A stretch of 64,000 nt of DNA from Streptomyces sp. 2114.4 (GTDB lineage Bacteria; Actinomycetota; Actinomycetes; Streptomycetales; Streptomycetaceae): positions 6,634,001 through 6,698,000 of the forward strand of contig NZ_FYEY01000001.1 of NCBI RefSeq assembly GCF_900187385.1, read 5' to 3'. The position numbers and the translations under genes are program-made. The number at the start of each line of letters is the position of its first letter. The stretch's first letter is position 1. Below are positions 54,923-63,734 of this stretch, in pieces. A model generated the notes under the pieces. The model had not been told where the DNA came from and made no database searches. It saw nothing but the letters and a program-made list of their open reading frames with translations.

Positions 54923-56239
54923 ATGCCAGTCTCGCCGAACCAAGGATCCACCGGTGGGGGCGACGCAGTGACCCTCACCGGCAGCCACTTCACCGGCACC
55001 ACCGCCGTGCGCTACGGCTCCCGCCAGGCTACGAGCTTCACGGTCGTCAGCGACACCACGACTGACACCATCACCCCCTCCGGTCACGGCGCCGTTCCGG
55101 TCTCCGTAACAACCGCCGGCGGAACGGGGGTTGTCGGCACCTTCTACTACCTGCCGCCGCCCTCCTTCCGCATCGAACCGCCTCCCGCGGGCCCTCTGGG
55201 AGGGGGCAATACGGTGGTCTTCACCGGCCTCGGCCTCTACACCACGAGCGAGGTCAGATTCGGTACACAGGCCGCCGTGTTCACCGTCGACTCGGACGGC
55301 CAGCTCACCGTGACCGTCCCAGCGGCGGCCTCCGCGGGGCCGGTAGGGGTCACCGTGACCACCAGGGGCGGAATCGCCAGCGGAGTCACCTATACCTATC
55401 TCAACCCGCCTTCCCTCACGGCCGTCACCCTCGACTCGGGACCGGTGGACGGCGGCAATCTCGTCGTCATCACCGGGACCGCCTTCTCCTACACCACCGG
55501 CGTCACCTTCGACGGCACACCCGCCCTCTCCTTCCGGGTCGCCTCCGACACCGAGATCGACGCCGTGGTACCGGCCGGAACGCTCGGCTCGGCGGACGTC
55601 ACCGTCACCACCCTTGGTGGCACCACCACCGCTGCGGACGCCTACACGTATCTGGGACGCTTCGCGGTCCTGGGCGGAGCGTCGGTCACCAACACCGGTC
55701 TCTCGATCGTCACCGGAGATCTCGGGGTAAGCCCGGGAGTTTCCATCACCGGATTCCCGCCCGGCCAGGTCAACGGAAGTATCCATAACTCGGACGCCGC
55801 CGCCGTCGCAGCTCATGCCGACCTGATCACGACGTACAATGACGCCGTCGGCCAGATCCCGGACGCCGGCATCACCGGAGACCTCGGCGGCCAGACACTG
55901 CCCCCCGGCGTCTACAACGCCGCCTCTTCCATCGGGCTTACCGGCACGCTCACGCTGGATGCCCAGGGCGACCGCAACGCCGAATGGATCTTCCAAATCG
56001 GATCGACCCTGACGACGGCAACCGCGAGCCACGTGCTCCTCATCAACGGCGCCACGGCCAGGAACGTCATCTGGCTGATCGGTAGTTCAGCCACTCTGGG
56101 CACTGACACCGACTTTGCAGGAAGGGTCCTGGCCCAGATTTCGATCACCGTGAACGCCGGCGTGACGGTCAACGGCCAGGTCCTGGCCATCAACGGCTCT
56201 GTAACTCTCGACACCAACAGAATCACTCGCCCGTGGTGA
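54923..56239 (+). CDS. IPT/TIG (three domains) fused to an ice-binding (DUF3494) domain
   Basis: This 438-residue protein starts at the ATG at 54923. Three IPT/TIG domains (about 3-85, 86-166, 168-250; first SPNQGSTGGGDAVTLTGSHF TGTTAVRYGSRQ) precede a DUF3494 domain (GRFAVLGGASVTNTGLSIVT GDLGVSPG ... GGQTLPPGVYNAASSIGLTG TLTLDAQG ... NVIWLIGSSATLGTDTDFAG). The start MPVSPNQGSTGGG matches the IPT protein at 59804 almost exactly. There is no signal peptide. It combines modules that are separate in the neighbours at 47093 and 59061, showing domain shuffling. Integrase relics flank it. Confidence 0.9.
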   Translation: MPVSPNQGSTGGGDAVTLTGSHFTGTTAVRYGSRQATSFTVVSDTTTDTITPSGHGAVPVSVTTAGGTGVVGTFYYLPPPSFRIEPPPAGPLGGGNTVVFTGLGLYTTSEVRFGTQAAVFTVDSDGQLTVTVPAAASAGPVGVTVTTRGGIASGVTYTYLNPPSLTAVTLDSGPVDGGNLVVITGTAFSYTTGVTFDGTPALSFRVASDTEIDAVVPAGTLGSADVTVTTLGGTTTAADAYTYLGRFAVLGGASVTNTGLSIVTGDLGVSPGVSITGFPPGQVNGSIHNSDAAAVAAHADLITTYNDAVGQIPDAGITGDLGGQTLPPGVYNAASSIGLTGTLTLDAQGDRNAEWIFQIGSTLTTATASHVLLINGATARNVIWLIGSSATLGTDTDFAGRVLAQISITVNAGVTVNGQVLAINGSVTLDTNRITRPW

Positions 56240-56297
56240 AGGAGCCACACGCCGCGGGACCGGGGCGTGCACCCGTTTCGCGCCCGTATCCGGACGT

Positions 56298-56507
56298 GTC
56301 CCGCTCACCCTCGAGGCCATCCAGGACCTCCCGAACTGCGAGCCGCGGCCTACCTGCGCTACCTCCTGATGGACACCGGCAACATCCCGCGCATCGACCG
56401 CGCACCGGTGCTCTTCGAACGGTGGCCGGCCGAGCGTCTCGCCTCGATCGATGACCCCGAACACAAGTGGCTCCCACAGCACTTCGCGCACATCGCCCGT
56501 TCAAGGC
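56298..56507 (+). pseudogene. Integrase-like middle fragment
   Basis: Two frames give LTLEAIQDLPN and RAAAYLRYLLMDTGNIPRID RAPVLFERWPAERLASIDDP EHKWLPQHFA. This is similar to the region YLRxLLxxxGxLPxRDxxLxxFExWL.xxLxxIxDPEHRxL of actinobacterial tyrosine-recombinase-like integrases. Same probable family as the relic at 53845. Confidence 0.5.
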
Positions 56508-56820
56508 TGACAGTCATCGATCGAAGAGTCTGGGCGACGGGACGATCAATGCGGCCGCGAAGCGCTGCGACCCACCGCGATGGGACAACTTCGGCACGGA
56601 TTATGGAGTTTCGTCATGGTCCAGCGACAGCTCAAAGGGGCCGCGCGGCTACGCGACCCCTCAGGTGGACACGCGGAACGTGCCGTTGTGACGGAATGCT
56701 CTGGGGCCGTTTACCGGGTGCTCTGACACCAGAGTGCTTGGTCCGAAGCGGCTAACTGATGGCCTCAGAATGAGGCCCATGCCTCCCCGCCAGTCCATAA
56801 CCATAAGCTGACGCGGCGCA
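56508..56820. other. Non-coding stretch
   Basis: About 310 bases with no supportable gene between two convergent IPT genes. Confidence 0.3.
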
Positions 56821-58887
56821 TCAGATCCCTGGTGAGCCGACTCGCGTGTAGGTCTTCGGGGCGCTGGTGCCGCCGGGCGTGGTGACGGTGACAGTGACCG
56901 ACCCGGCGGCTCCGGGCAGGGTGTCGACGACAATGTGGCTGTCGGAGACGACCGTGAACCCGGCAGGCGCGCCGCCAACGAGCACCGTGGTCGCCTGGGC
57001 GAGGTTGGTGCCGGTGAGGGTGAAGGTGATGCCACCGGAGGCGGGCCCCTGACTTGGGATCAGAGTCGTGACAACGGGTGCCGGCAGGTAGGTGTAGGAG
57101 GCCGCGTTGCTCGTCCCGCCGGCGGTACTGACGGTGACATCGGTCAGACCCGCGGCTCCCGCAGGAACCACAGCCGTGATCTGGGTGTCCGAGACCACCG
57201 TGAACGCTGACGCTGCGGTGGTACCGAAGCGCACCGCGGTGGCCTCGATGAGGTGGACACCGGTGAGGGTAACGGTGTTCCCGCCCGAGAGCGGGCCCGA
57301 GGGCGGGGCGACGCCGGTGAGGACCGGGGTGCTGACGTAGAAGTAGGCGCTCGGGAGGGTGCTGGTGCCGCCCGGGGTGGTGACGGTGACACCGATCGGA
57401 CCTGCGGTGGCCGCAGGGACCACGGCGGTGATCTGGGTCGGGGAGACGACCGTGAAGGAAGTTGCCGGGGTGGCGCCGAAGGTGACCGCGGTGGCTCCGG
57501 TGAGGTTGGCGCCGGTGAGGGTGACGGTGTTCCCGCCCGAGGTGGGGCCCTGGGTGGGGCTGACGCCGCTCAGGATGGGAGCCGCGGAGTAGGTGTAGGA
57601 GATCCCGTTGCTGGTGCCGCCCGAGGTCGTGACGGTGACCGGTACGGTGCCGGTCCCGGCAGGGGCGACGGCAGTGATGTGGGTGTCGGAGACCACGGTG
57701 AAGGAGGCTGCGGGCGTGGCACCGAACCGCACCGCGCTGGCAGTGGCCAGCCCCGTGCCGGTGAGGGTGACTGTTGTGCCGCCGGCTGTCGGGCCCGATG
57801 TGGGGGTCACCGAGGTCAGGGTGGGCACGGGAGCTGTCGTGTAGGTGAATGGCACACCGTTACTCGTTCCTCCGGGTCCCGTCACGGTGACCTGCACCGT
57901 GCCGGATCCTGCAGGAGCTGTCGCTGTGATCTGTGTGGCGGAGTTGACCACGAACGACGCCGGTGTGGTGCCGAACTGTACCGCGGTCGCGCCTGTGAAC
58001 CCCGTGCCGGTGAGTGTGACTGCTGTGCCGCCGGCTGTCGGGCCCGATGTGGGGGTCACCGAGGTCAGGGTGGGCACGGGAGCTGTCGTGTAGGTGAATG
58101 GCACACCGTTACTCGTTCCTCCGGGTCCCGTCACGGTGACCTGCACCGTGCCGGATCCTGCAGGAGCTGTCGCCGTGATCTGTGTGGCGGAGTTGACCAC
58201 AAACGACGCCGGTGTGGTGCCGAACCGTACCGCGGTCGCGCCTGTGAACCCCGTGCCGGTGAGTGTGACTGCTGTGCCGCCGGCTGTCGGGCCCGATGTG
58301 GGGGTCACCGAGGTCAGGGTGGGCACGGGAGCTGTCGTGTAGGTGAATGGCACACCGTTACTCGTTCCTCCGGGTCCCGTCACGGTGACCTGCACCGTGC
58401 CGGATCCTGCAGGAGCTGTCGCCGTGATCTGTGTGGCGGAGTTGACCACGAACGATGCCGGCGTGGTGCCGAACCGTACCGCGGTCGCGCCTGTGAACCC
58501 CGTGCCGGTGAGTGTGACTGCTGTGCCGCCGGCCGTCGGGCCCGATGTGGGGGTCACCGATGAGAGGACCGGCGCGGGCGTGGTGACGTAGGTGTAGGTG
58601 ACGAATTGGTTGCTGGTGCCGATCGGGGTGGTGACGGTGACCTGCACTGTGCCGGTCCCGAGTGGGGTGGTGGCGGTGATCTGTGTGTCGGAGACGACGG
58701 TGAACGAGGGCGCCTGTGTGGCGCCGAATCGGACTGCTGTGGCGCCGGTGAAGCCGGTGCCGGTGACCGTCACGGTGGTACCACCCGCGGTGGAACCCGA
58801 GGTGGGTGAGACGGAAATGACGGCGGGCGTGGCTGCGGCAAGGGCCTGCGCGGCGGAAGCGGTTGGCGAATGTGCTGAGCTATTCAC
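56821..58887 (-). CDS. Multi-IPT/TIG protein (about eight tandem domains)
   Basis: This 688-residue protein starts at a GTG at 58887 (gaagga upstream). After a short Ala/Ser N-terminus (MNSSAHSPTASAAQALAAA) come about eight IPT/TIG domains of roughly 83 residues. Each opens S.TPTSGPTAGGT.VTLTGTGFTGA TAVRFG and ends VTGPGGTSNG..FTYT. Domains 2-4 are almost identical. No signal peptide, membrane segment or sorting signal is seen, although the family is normally extracellular. Function as an adhesive stalk is inferred. Confidence 0.88.
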   Translation of the reverse strand: MNSSAHSPTASAAQALAAATPAVISVSPTSGSTAGGTTVTVTGTGFTGATAVRFGATQAPSFTVVSDTQITATTPLGTGTVQVTVTTPIGTSNQFVTYTYVTTPAPVLSSVTPTSGPTAGGTAVTLTGTGFTGATAVRFGTTPASFVVNSATQITATAPAGSGTVQVTVTGPGGTSNGVPFTYTTAPVPTLTSVTPTSGPTAGGTAVTLTGTGFTGATAVRFGTTPASFVVNSATQITATAPAGSGTVQVTVTGPGGTSNGVPFTYTTAPVPTLTSVTPTSGPTAGGTAVTLTGTGFTGATAVQFGTTPASFVVNSATQITATAPAGSGTVQVTVTGPGGTSNGVPFTYTTAPVPTLTSVTPTSGPTAGGTTVTLTGTGLATASAVRFGATPAASFTVVSDTHITAVAPAGTGTVPVTVTTSGGTSNGISYTYSAAPILSGVSPTQGPTSGGNTVTLTGANLTGATAVTFGATPATSFTVVSPTQITAVVPAATAGPIGVTVTTPGGTSTLPSAYFYVSTPVLTGVAPPSGPLSGGNTVTLTGVHLIEATAVRFGTTAASAFTVVSDTQITAVVPAGAAGLTDVTVSTAGGTSNAASYTYLPAPVVTTLIPSQGPASGGITFTLTGTNLAQATTVLVGGAPAGFTVVSDSHIVVDTLPGAAGSVTVTVTTPGGTSAPKTYTRVGSPGI
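57845..58591 (-). repeat. Three near-identical 249-bp IPT units
   Basis: Units at 57845-58093, 58094-58342 and 58343-58591 differ at only a few bases (e.g. gtcgctgtg/gtcgccgtg, accacgaac/accacaaac). Confidence 0.9.
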
Positions 58888-59060
58888 GGCCGTGATCCTT
58901 CGAGAGCGTGAGCCCCGACCGGCCGCAGAAGAGATGCGCCGGGCCGAGGCTCGTCAGAAAAGTGAGGTGGGCCCGGGCAGGGGAAGGGCGCACCCTGTCC
59001 GGGCCTGATGTCCGCACGCCTGGTGGCCAGGACCAGGCCGTCAGCGGCTCAGATGGTGGG

Positions 59061-59804
59061 TCAGATGCCGGGCCCGGCCAGGTAGGTGTAGCCACCAGTG
59101 GCGGTGGCGCTACCACCGCTGGTGGTCACGGTGACGTCGGTGGCACCCACAGCCCCGGGCGGGGTCACGACGGAAAGGGTGCTGTCGTCGATGACGGAGA
59201 ACGGTGCGGGCGTGGATCCGAAGGTGACCGACTGGGTGGTGGTGAAGTTCGTGCCGGGGATGGTCACCGCAGTTCCGCCGGACGCCGGGCCGGAGGCGGG
59301 GCTGAGCGTGCCCAGGGTGGGGCCGTCGACGTAGGTGTAGGTCAGACCGTTGTTGGTGCCGCCCGCGGTGGTGACACTGACGCTCACCGGCCCGGCCGCC
59401 GCGCCCGCCGGTACGGTGACGGTCAGCTGGCCGTCGTTGACCACGGTCGGGGTCGCCGTGGCGGCACCGAAGTGCACCGCGGTGGCGGTGGTCAGGCCGG
59501 TGCCGTTGATGGTGACGGTATTCCCGCCGCCGGTGATGCCGGATACCGGGGAGATGCTGGACTTGAACGGTGCGCCGACGTAGAAGAACGACAGCGGGTT
59601 GCTGGTGCCGCCGGGGGTGGTCACGGTCACCGGAACCGTGCCGGTGCCGGACGGGCTGATGACGGTGACCGATGTGGGGGTGTTGGCCGTGATGGTGGCT
59701 GTCTTGGTGCCGAAGTGCACCGAGGTGGCGCCGCCGAGGTTGGTCCCCGTGATGGTGACGACGGTTCCGCCTCCGGTCGATCCCTGGTTGGGGGAGATAG
59801 GCAT
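59061..59804 (-). CDS. Three-domain IPT/TIG protein
   Basis: This 247-residue protein starts at the ATG at 59804 with aaggag upstream. It starts MPISPNQGSTGGGTVVTITG TNLGGATSVHFG and consists of three IPT domains to the end YTYLAGPGI. Its second IPT resembles SPVSGITGGGNTVTINGTGL. No signal peptide. Head-to-tail with the multi-IPT gene on the same strand. Confidence 0.88.
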   Translation of the reverse strand: MPISPNQGSTGGGTVVTITGTNLGGATSVHFGTKTATITANTPTSVTVISPSGTGTVPVTVTTPGGTSNPLSFFYVGAPFKSSISPVSGITGGGNTVTINGTGLTTATAVHFGAATATPTVVNDGQLTVTVPAGAAAGPVSVSVTTAGGTNNGLTYTYVDGPTLGTLSPASGPASGGTAVTIPGTNFTTTQSVTFGSTPAPFSVIDDSTLSVVTPPGAVGATDVTVTTSGGSATATGGYTYLAGPGI

Positions 59805-59927
59805 GGTGTTGCTCCTTTGTTGCGGTGTGCGAGTGGGAATGACGAACCGTGACCGGACGGCTGTGTTCGCCGTCGCGGTGATGTGGGTTGTCCGGTGGAG
59901 CATTCGGCCGACAGGCCGGCCGGGCCG

Positions 59928-60623
59928 TCAGGTGCAGCCGATGACGCTGCCTGACGGAGCACAGTTGTCCGGGGTGTTGCCGCTCACCGTGGTGGCCAGC
60001 AAGTTCACGCCCCCGGAGTTGACGTAGATGCCGCCGCCCCCGCCGGAGGTGGCGGTGTTACCGGTGACGGAGCTGGCTGTCAGCGATACGGCGCCGTTGT
60101 CGTTGTAGATCCCGCCTCCGGCGACAGCGGTGTTGCCGGTCACGGAACTGGTGAGCAGGGAGACCGTGCCACCCAGGTTCGAGATGCCGCCCCCGGGGAA
60201 GGGGGGCACGGCACTGCCGCCTCGGACGGTGACCCCGACCAGGCTCAACTGGCCTTTGGTGCCTGGCACGTTCGCGGCACCTTGGACCTGCAGGACCCGG
60301 AAGGCCGGCGCGCTCGGGTCGCGGGTGATGGTGACGCCCATCCCCAGCAGGGTGATCGGGGTGGTGATGGGCGGTAGTCCCACCGGACCGGTGGGGGTGC
60401 TGCCGTGTGCGCTGGTGAGTTGGTAGGTGCAGAACGGAACGAGCGCCAGGGTGTCGCCGCCGGCCGCGTTGGCCGCGGTGATCGCGTTCACCAGCGAGGT
60501 TTCACTGCACAGCACAGGCGTCTGAGCGTGTGCCGTGTTCGGGACTGCGGCCAGCCCCGCGGTCAGGGCCACGGTCAGGGCGCAGACACCGAGGATGGAG
60601 CGTAAAGTACGGACAGTTCGCAT
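59928..60623 (-). CDS. Secreted right-handed beta-helix protein
   Basis: This 231-residue protein starts at the ATG at 60623. It has a clear signal peptide (RTLRSILGVCALTVALTAGL AAVPNTAHA, cleavage after AHA). The mature part resembles CSLREAI-type surface proteins (CSETSLVNAITAANAAGGDT LAL, FCTYQLTSAHG) and contains beta-helix turns (GGGISNLGGTVSLLTSSVTG NTAVAGGGIYNDNGAVSLTA). Four Cys could form disulphides. It is shorter than typical family members. It is the only surface-type gene in this cluster with an obvious export signal. Confidence 0.85.
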   Translation of the reverse strand: MRTVRTLRSILGVCALTVALTAGLAAVPNTAHAQTPVLCSETSLVNAITAANAAGGDTLALVPFCTYQLTSAHGSTPTGPVGLPPITTPITLLGMGVTITRDPSAPAFRVLQVQGAANVPGTKGQLSLVGVTVRGGSAVPPFPGGGISNLGGTVSLLTSSVTGNTAVAGGGIYNDNGAVSLTASSVTGNTATSGGGGGIYVNSGGVNLLATTVSGNTPDNCAPSGSVIGCT

Positions 60624-62160
60624 GGCGTCCCCAGGGAGAGGTGACGTGAGCCGCCGCACCAGCCGATGTCGATGAACGGCACCGGATGATGCATTCACTT
60701 CCTCTGCGCGGGAGGACACCCGCCGCGGCACCGGGTCTGTACCGCCGCCTACGCTCTCAAGTGGGATCAGCAAAGGTAGGCCAAGCTGCCCTCCCCCGAG
60801 AGGATGGGCGGCCCACCGGATTGGATGGACATCAGTAATCCACCCGAGTGAGCACACCTGCAATGCCCTTGACGGACCATCACCCAGATGGCAGAGCTCG
60901 CACCGGTCGAGAGACGCAACGTCGGCGGTGATACGTGGCCCGGCCGCCCTTCCCCGTCTGCCGAGAGCGATACGCCCAGCAGCCCATGACGGAAGACCCG
61001 AGTTTGTCGCTGGCGGACAGACCTTGCCGAATGACAACGAGGGTCGGCACCAGGCGAGTGCGAACACGTCGTCGGTCGACGTGCCTTCCTGGCCGAGTCG
61101 GCCTGCCCGGCGACTGAACATCCGGTGCCGACGACTACCGGTATCGATCAGCCACTCGTCGCAGAGGGCCGGGTAACGAACCTAAAGTCCATATCCCGGC
61201 CGCTCGCAGTCGTATCGGCCGCGTCACGGCTACCTCGTCGACACCGCCGGCCAACTCCGCCCACACCGCGTCCTGTCGACGTTGCGTGGCACCTTTCGCA
61301 AAGCGAGGGTGCGCTCCGCAGGACCTGGGACGCGACCCCGGCCTCGAGTCGGTCGCGGACCAGGTGCCCGGACTCGGCCCGATGATCCAGCTCACCTCGC
61401 GGGAAGGAAGGACGTCGGGCTTCGCACCTCCGGACCTGCAGCGCGTTGGACGGGGCCAATGACGACGGCCACCTGCCGTACACCACTCTCGAGCGGGACG
61501 GTGGACCGGTTGTCAGCGATGCCTTGCCACGCTGCGGGGTTCTGCGAGAGAGGAAGACGTGCCGATCAGCCGGCACCAAATCACCCATCGCGCCAGCTGA
61601 TCGAGCCAAGCCTCCACACCCAAGAGACCCCAAATCGCGACGTTTGCACTGCCGCCTAGAGTGTGACTGGGCGGCAGGCATTCAATGGTCGACACACCTC
61701 GTGGGGTGGGCACCAGGCCGGTTCCACGGTACGACGCCGGAGCACCTGCCCCACTCCCTGTACTGCAGGGCGGCTGCAACGGGAGCGGCTTCCGGACACG
61801 GCTCTTCATCAATGGCCGAGTCAAGCGGGGTGTCGCCGGCAAGGTTGTCGGGTTCCTCGCCGAAGTGTGCCGAAGGCCAACGGGATCTCGTAGGGCTTGG
61901 CTCTTCGTTGATGCGGACGATGCGCAGCGGCCGTGCAGTCGGTGGACGTGAACGACGAGGCGATGTCCATCGAGTTCCGTAGTAGTGCCGGGGCGGAGTG
62001 TGATCGTCGTGCGGCACCGCCGCGTTGTACCCGGAACCGGCCACATGGCAGACGATCGCCCCTTGACGATCACGCGTCGACCGGCCCGAGCACCCCGCCC
62101 CCAGCCCGCGCCAACGAAGTGGCAACTTCAGGTCGGAAACGGCTCATTGGGAATTCGCCA
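60624..62160. other. 1.5-kb gene-poor stretch
   Basis: No frame I can support. Open frames on both strands are Arg/Pro/Ser-rich without family features. A short piece on the minus strand near 61530-61640 (IWGLLGVEAWLDQLARWVIW) is hydrophobic but isolated. Confidence 0.35.
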
Positions 62161-63402
62161 TCAGGTGTAGGTGAAGCGCACGGGGTTGCTGGTGCCGGCG
62201 GGGGTGGTGACGGTGACGGGCACCGTTCCGGTTCCGGACGGGACGACAGCGAGGATGACGTTGTCGGACAGGACGGTGAAGCTTTCCGCCGGGTGGTCAC
62301 CGAAGGCGACGCTCCTCGCGCGGTTGACCTTGCAGCCGAAGATGACGATGGTGTCGCCGGTGCGGGCGCTCTGCGGCGTCACTGCCACGAGCTTGGGTGG
62401 CAGTGAGGCGCTGTAGGTGAACGACTCACCATTGCTGGTACCACCGGGCGTGGTGACCCTTACCGGCACCGTCCCGGTCCCGGGCGGAGTGGTGATCCCG
62501 ATGATGGTGTCGGAGGCAACCGTGAAGTCGGCCGCCGCGGTACCACCGAAGTCAACCGCCGTCGCGCCGGTGAAACCGGAGCCCACAGCGATGATGTCGC
62601 TGCCACCGGCCGGATCGCCCGCCTGCGGCGCAATCGCCTTGAGGACCGGTGCCGAGACATAGGTGAAGCGCACGGGGTTGCTGGTGCCGGCCGGGGTGGT
62701 GACGGTGACGGGCACCGTTCCGGTTCCGGACGGGACGACAGCGAGGATGACGTTGTCGGACAGGACGGTGAAGCTTTCCGCCGGGTGGCCACCGAAGGCG
62801 ACGCTCCTCGCGCGGTTGACCTTGCAGCCGAAGATGACGACGGTGCGGCCAGGACGGCCACTCCTCGGCGTCACTGCCACGAGCTTGGGTGGCAGTGAGG
62901 CGCTGTAGGTGAACGACTCACCATTGCTGGTACCACCGGGCGTGGTGACCCTTACCGGCACCGTCCCGGTCCCGGGCGGAGTGGTGATCCCGATGATGGT
63001 GTCGGAGGCAACCGTGAAGTCGGCCGCCGCGGTACCACCGAAGTCAACCGCCGTCGCGCCGGTGAAACCGGAGCCCACAGCGATGATGTTGCTGCCACCG
63101 GCCGGATCCCCCGCCTGCGGCGCAATCGCCTTGAGGACCGGTGATTCCGCTGATCCGGCGTAGGAGTACGTGAGGCTGTTGCTGGGGCGTCCGGCAGTGA
63201 CAACGCTGACCCGAACGCTTCCACTTCCGGGCGGCGCAACCGCCGTGATCGTGGTGTCGGAGGTGACGGTGAAGCTTGGGGCCGAAGCGGCGCCGAAGGT
63301 GACATCGCTGGTAGCGGCGAGCCCGCAGCCGCTGATGGCGACGGTATTGCCGCCTGCGGCTGGGCCCGTGCTCGGGTGGAGAGCGGTGATGTGGGCAGAC
63401 AT
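62161..63402 (-). CDS. Five-domain IPT/TIG protein with duplicated two-domain unit
   Basis: This 413-residue protein starts at the ATG at 63402 (gaagg upstream). The first IPT domain (SAHITALHPSTGPAAGGNTV AISGCGL) is followed by two copies of a two-domain unit, one domain with APQAGDPAGGSNIIAVGSGF TGATAVDFGG and one with VVIFGCKVNRARSVAFGGHP AESFTVLS. Cys residues in the GCGL and GCKV strands are unusual for IPT domains. No signal peptide is seen. Confidence 0.88.
   Translation of the reverse strand: MSAHITALHPSTGPAAGGNTVAISGCGLAATSDVTFGAASAPSFTVTSDTTITAVAPPGSGSVRVSVVTAGRPSNSLTYSYAGSAESPVLKAIAPQAGDPAGGSNIIAVGSGFTGATAVDFGGTAAADFTVASDTIIGITTPPGTGTVPVRVTTPGGTSNGESFTYSASLPPKLVAVTPRSGRPGRTVVIFGCKVNRARSVAFGGHPAESFTVLSDNVILAVVPSGTGTVPVTVTTPAGTSNPVRFTYVSAPVLKAIAPQAGDPAGGSDIIAVGSGFTGATAVDFGGTAAADFTVASDTIIGITTPPGTGTVPVRVTTPGGTSNGESFTYSASLPPKLVAVTPQSARTGDTIVIFGCKVNRARSVAFGDHPAESFTVLSDNVILAVVPSGTGTVPVTVTTPAGTSNPVRFTYT
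62171..63154 (-). repeat. 492-bp tandem duplication of a two-IPT unit
   Basis: 62171-62662 and 62663-63154 are nearly identical; differences cluster at 62343-62400 versus 62835-62892. Confidence 0.9.
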
Positions 63403-63730
63403 GCCACAGCCTTCTTTCCTTCGTAGGCGATCAGTTCGCGCGCAGGTCAGCTGACCTGCGCAAAGAAGCCAGCCGCATCGGTACCGCGAGGCAACAGGCC
63501 GTCAGATGGAGGCGGAATGCGATCGATTGCGAAGCGGCCTCAACCGATTGAACTGAACCTGTCCATACGAGGGGAAGGAGTGAGTTCACACTCGATGAAT
63601 CATATGTGGTGAATATGATTACCGTATAAGGAGCCGGGGATCTCGCCGCTCTTCCCGGCTCTTCCGGCATGTGACTATCCCGGTTCCGCTTCGCTCCCCA
63701 AGCGCCTGGCCAATACCTCCGCCAGATGCT
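63403..63730. other. Promoter-proximal region of the five-IPT gene
   Basis: No gene. Bases 63590-63632 are unusually AT-rich (gatgaatcatatgtggtgaa and neighbouring tatgattaccgtataagg), a likely promoter or regulator site. Confidence 0.4.
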
Positions 63731-63734
63731 GCGG

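Noticed and set aside
57253..58563. 436-codon plus-strand frame with Cys-rich repeats (CCAAGCRARCGGHRGQGG)
   Set aside because: The repeats only mirror the 249-bp DNA repeat of the minus-strand IPT gene; no start context.
60624..62160. Several 80-180-codon open frames in the 1.5-kb stretch
   Set aside because: Arg/Ser/Pro-rich, no codon bias contrast between strands and no motif; treated as non-coding.
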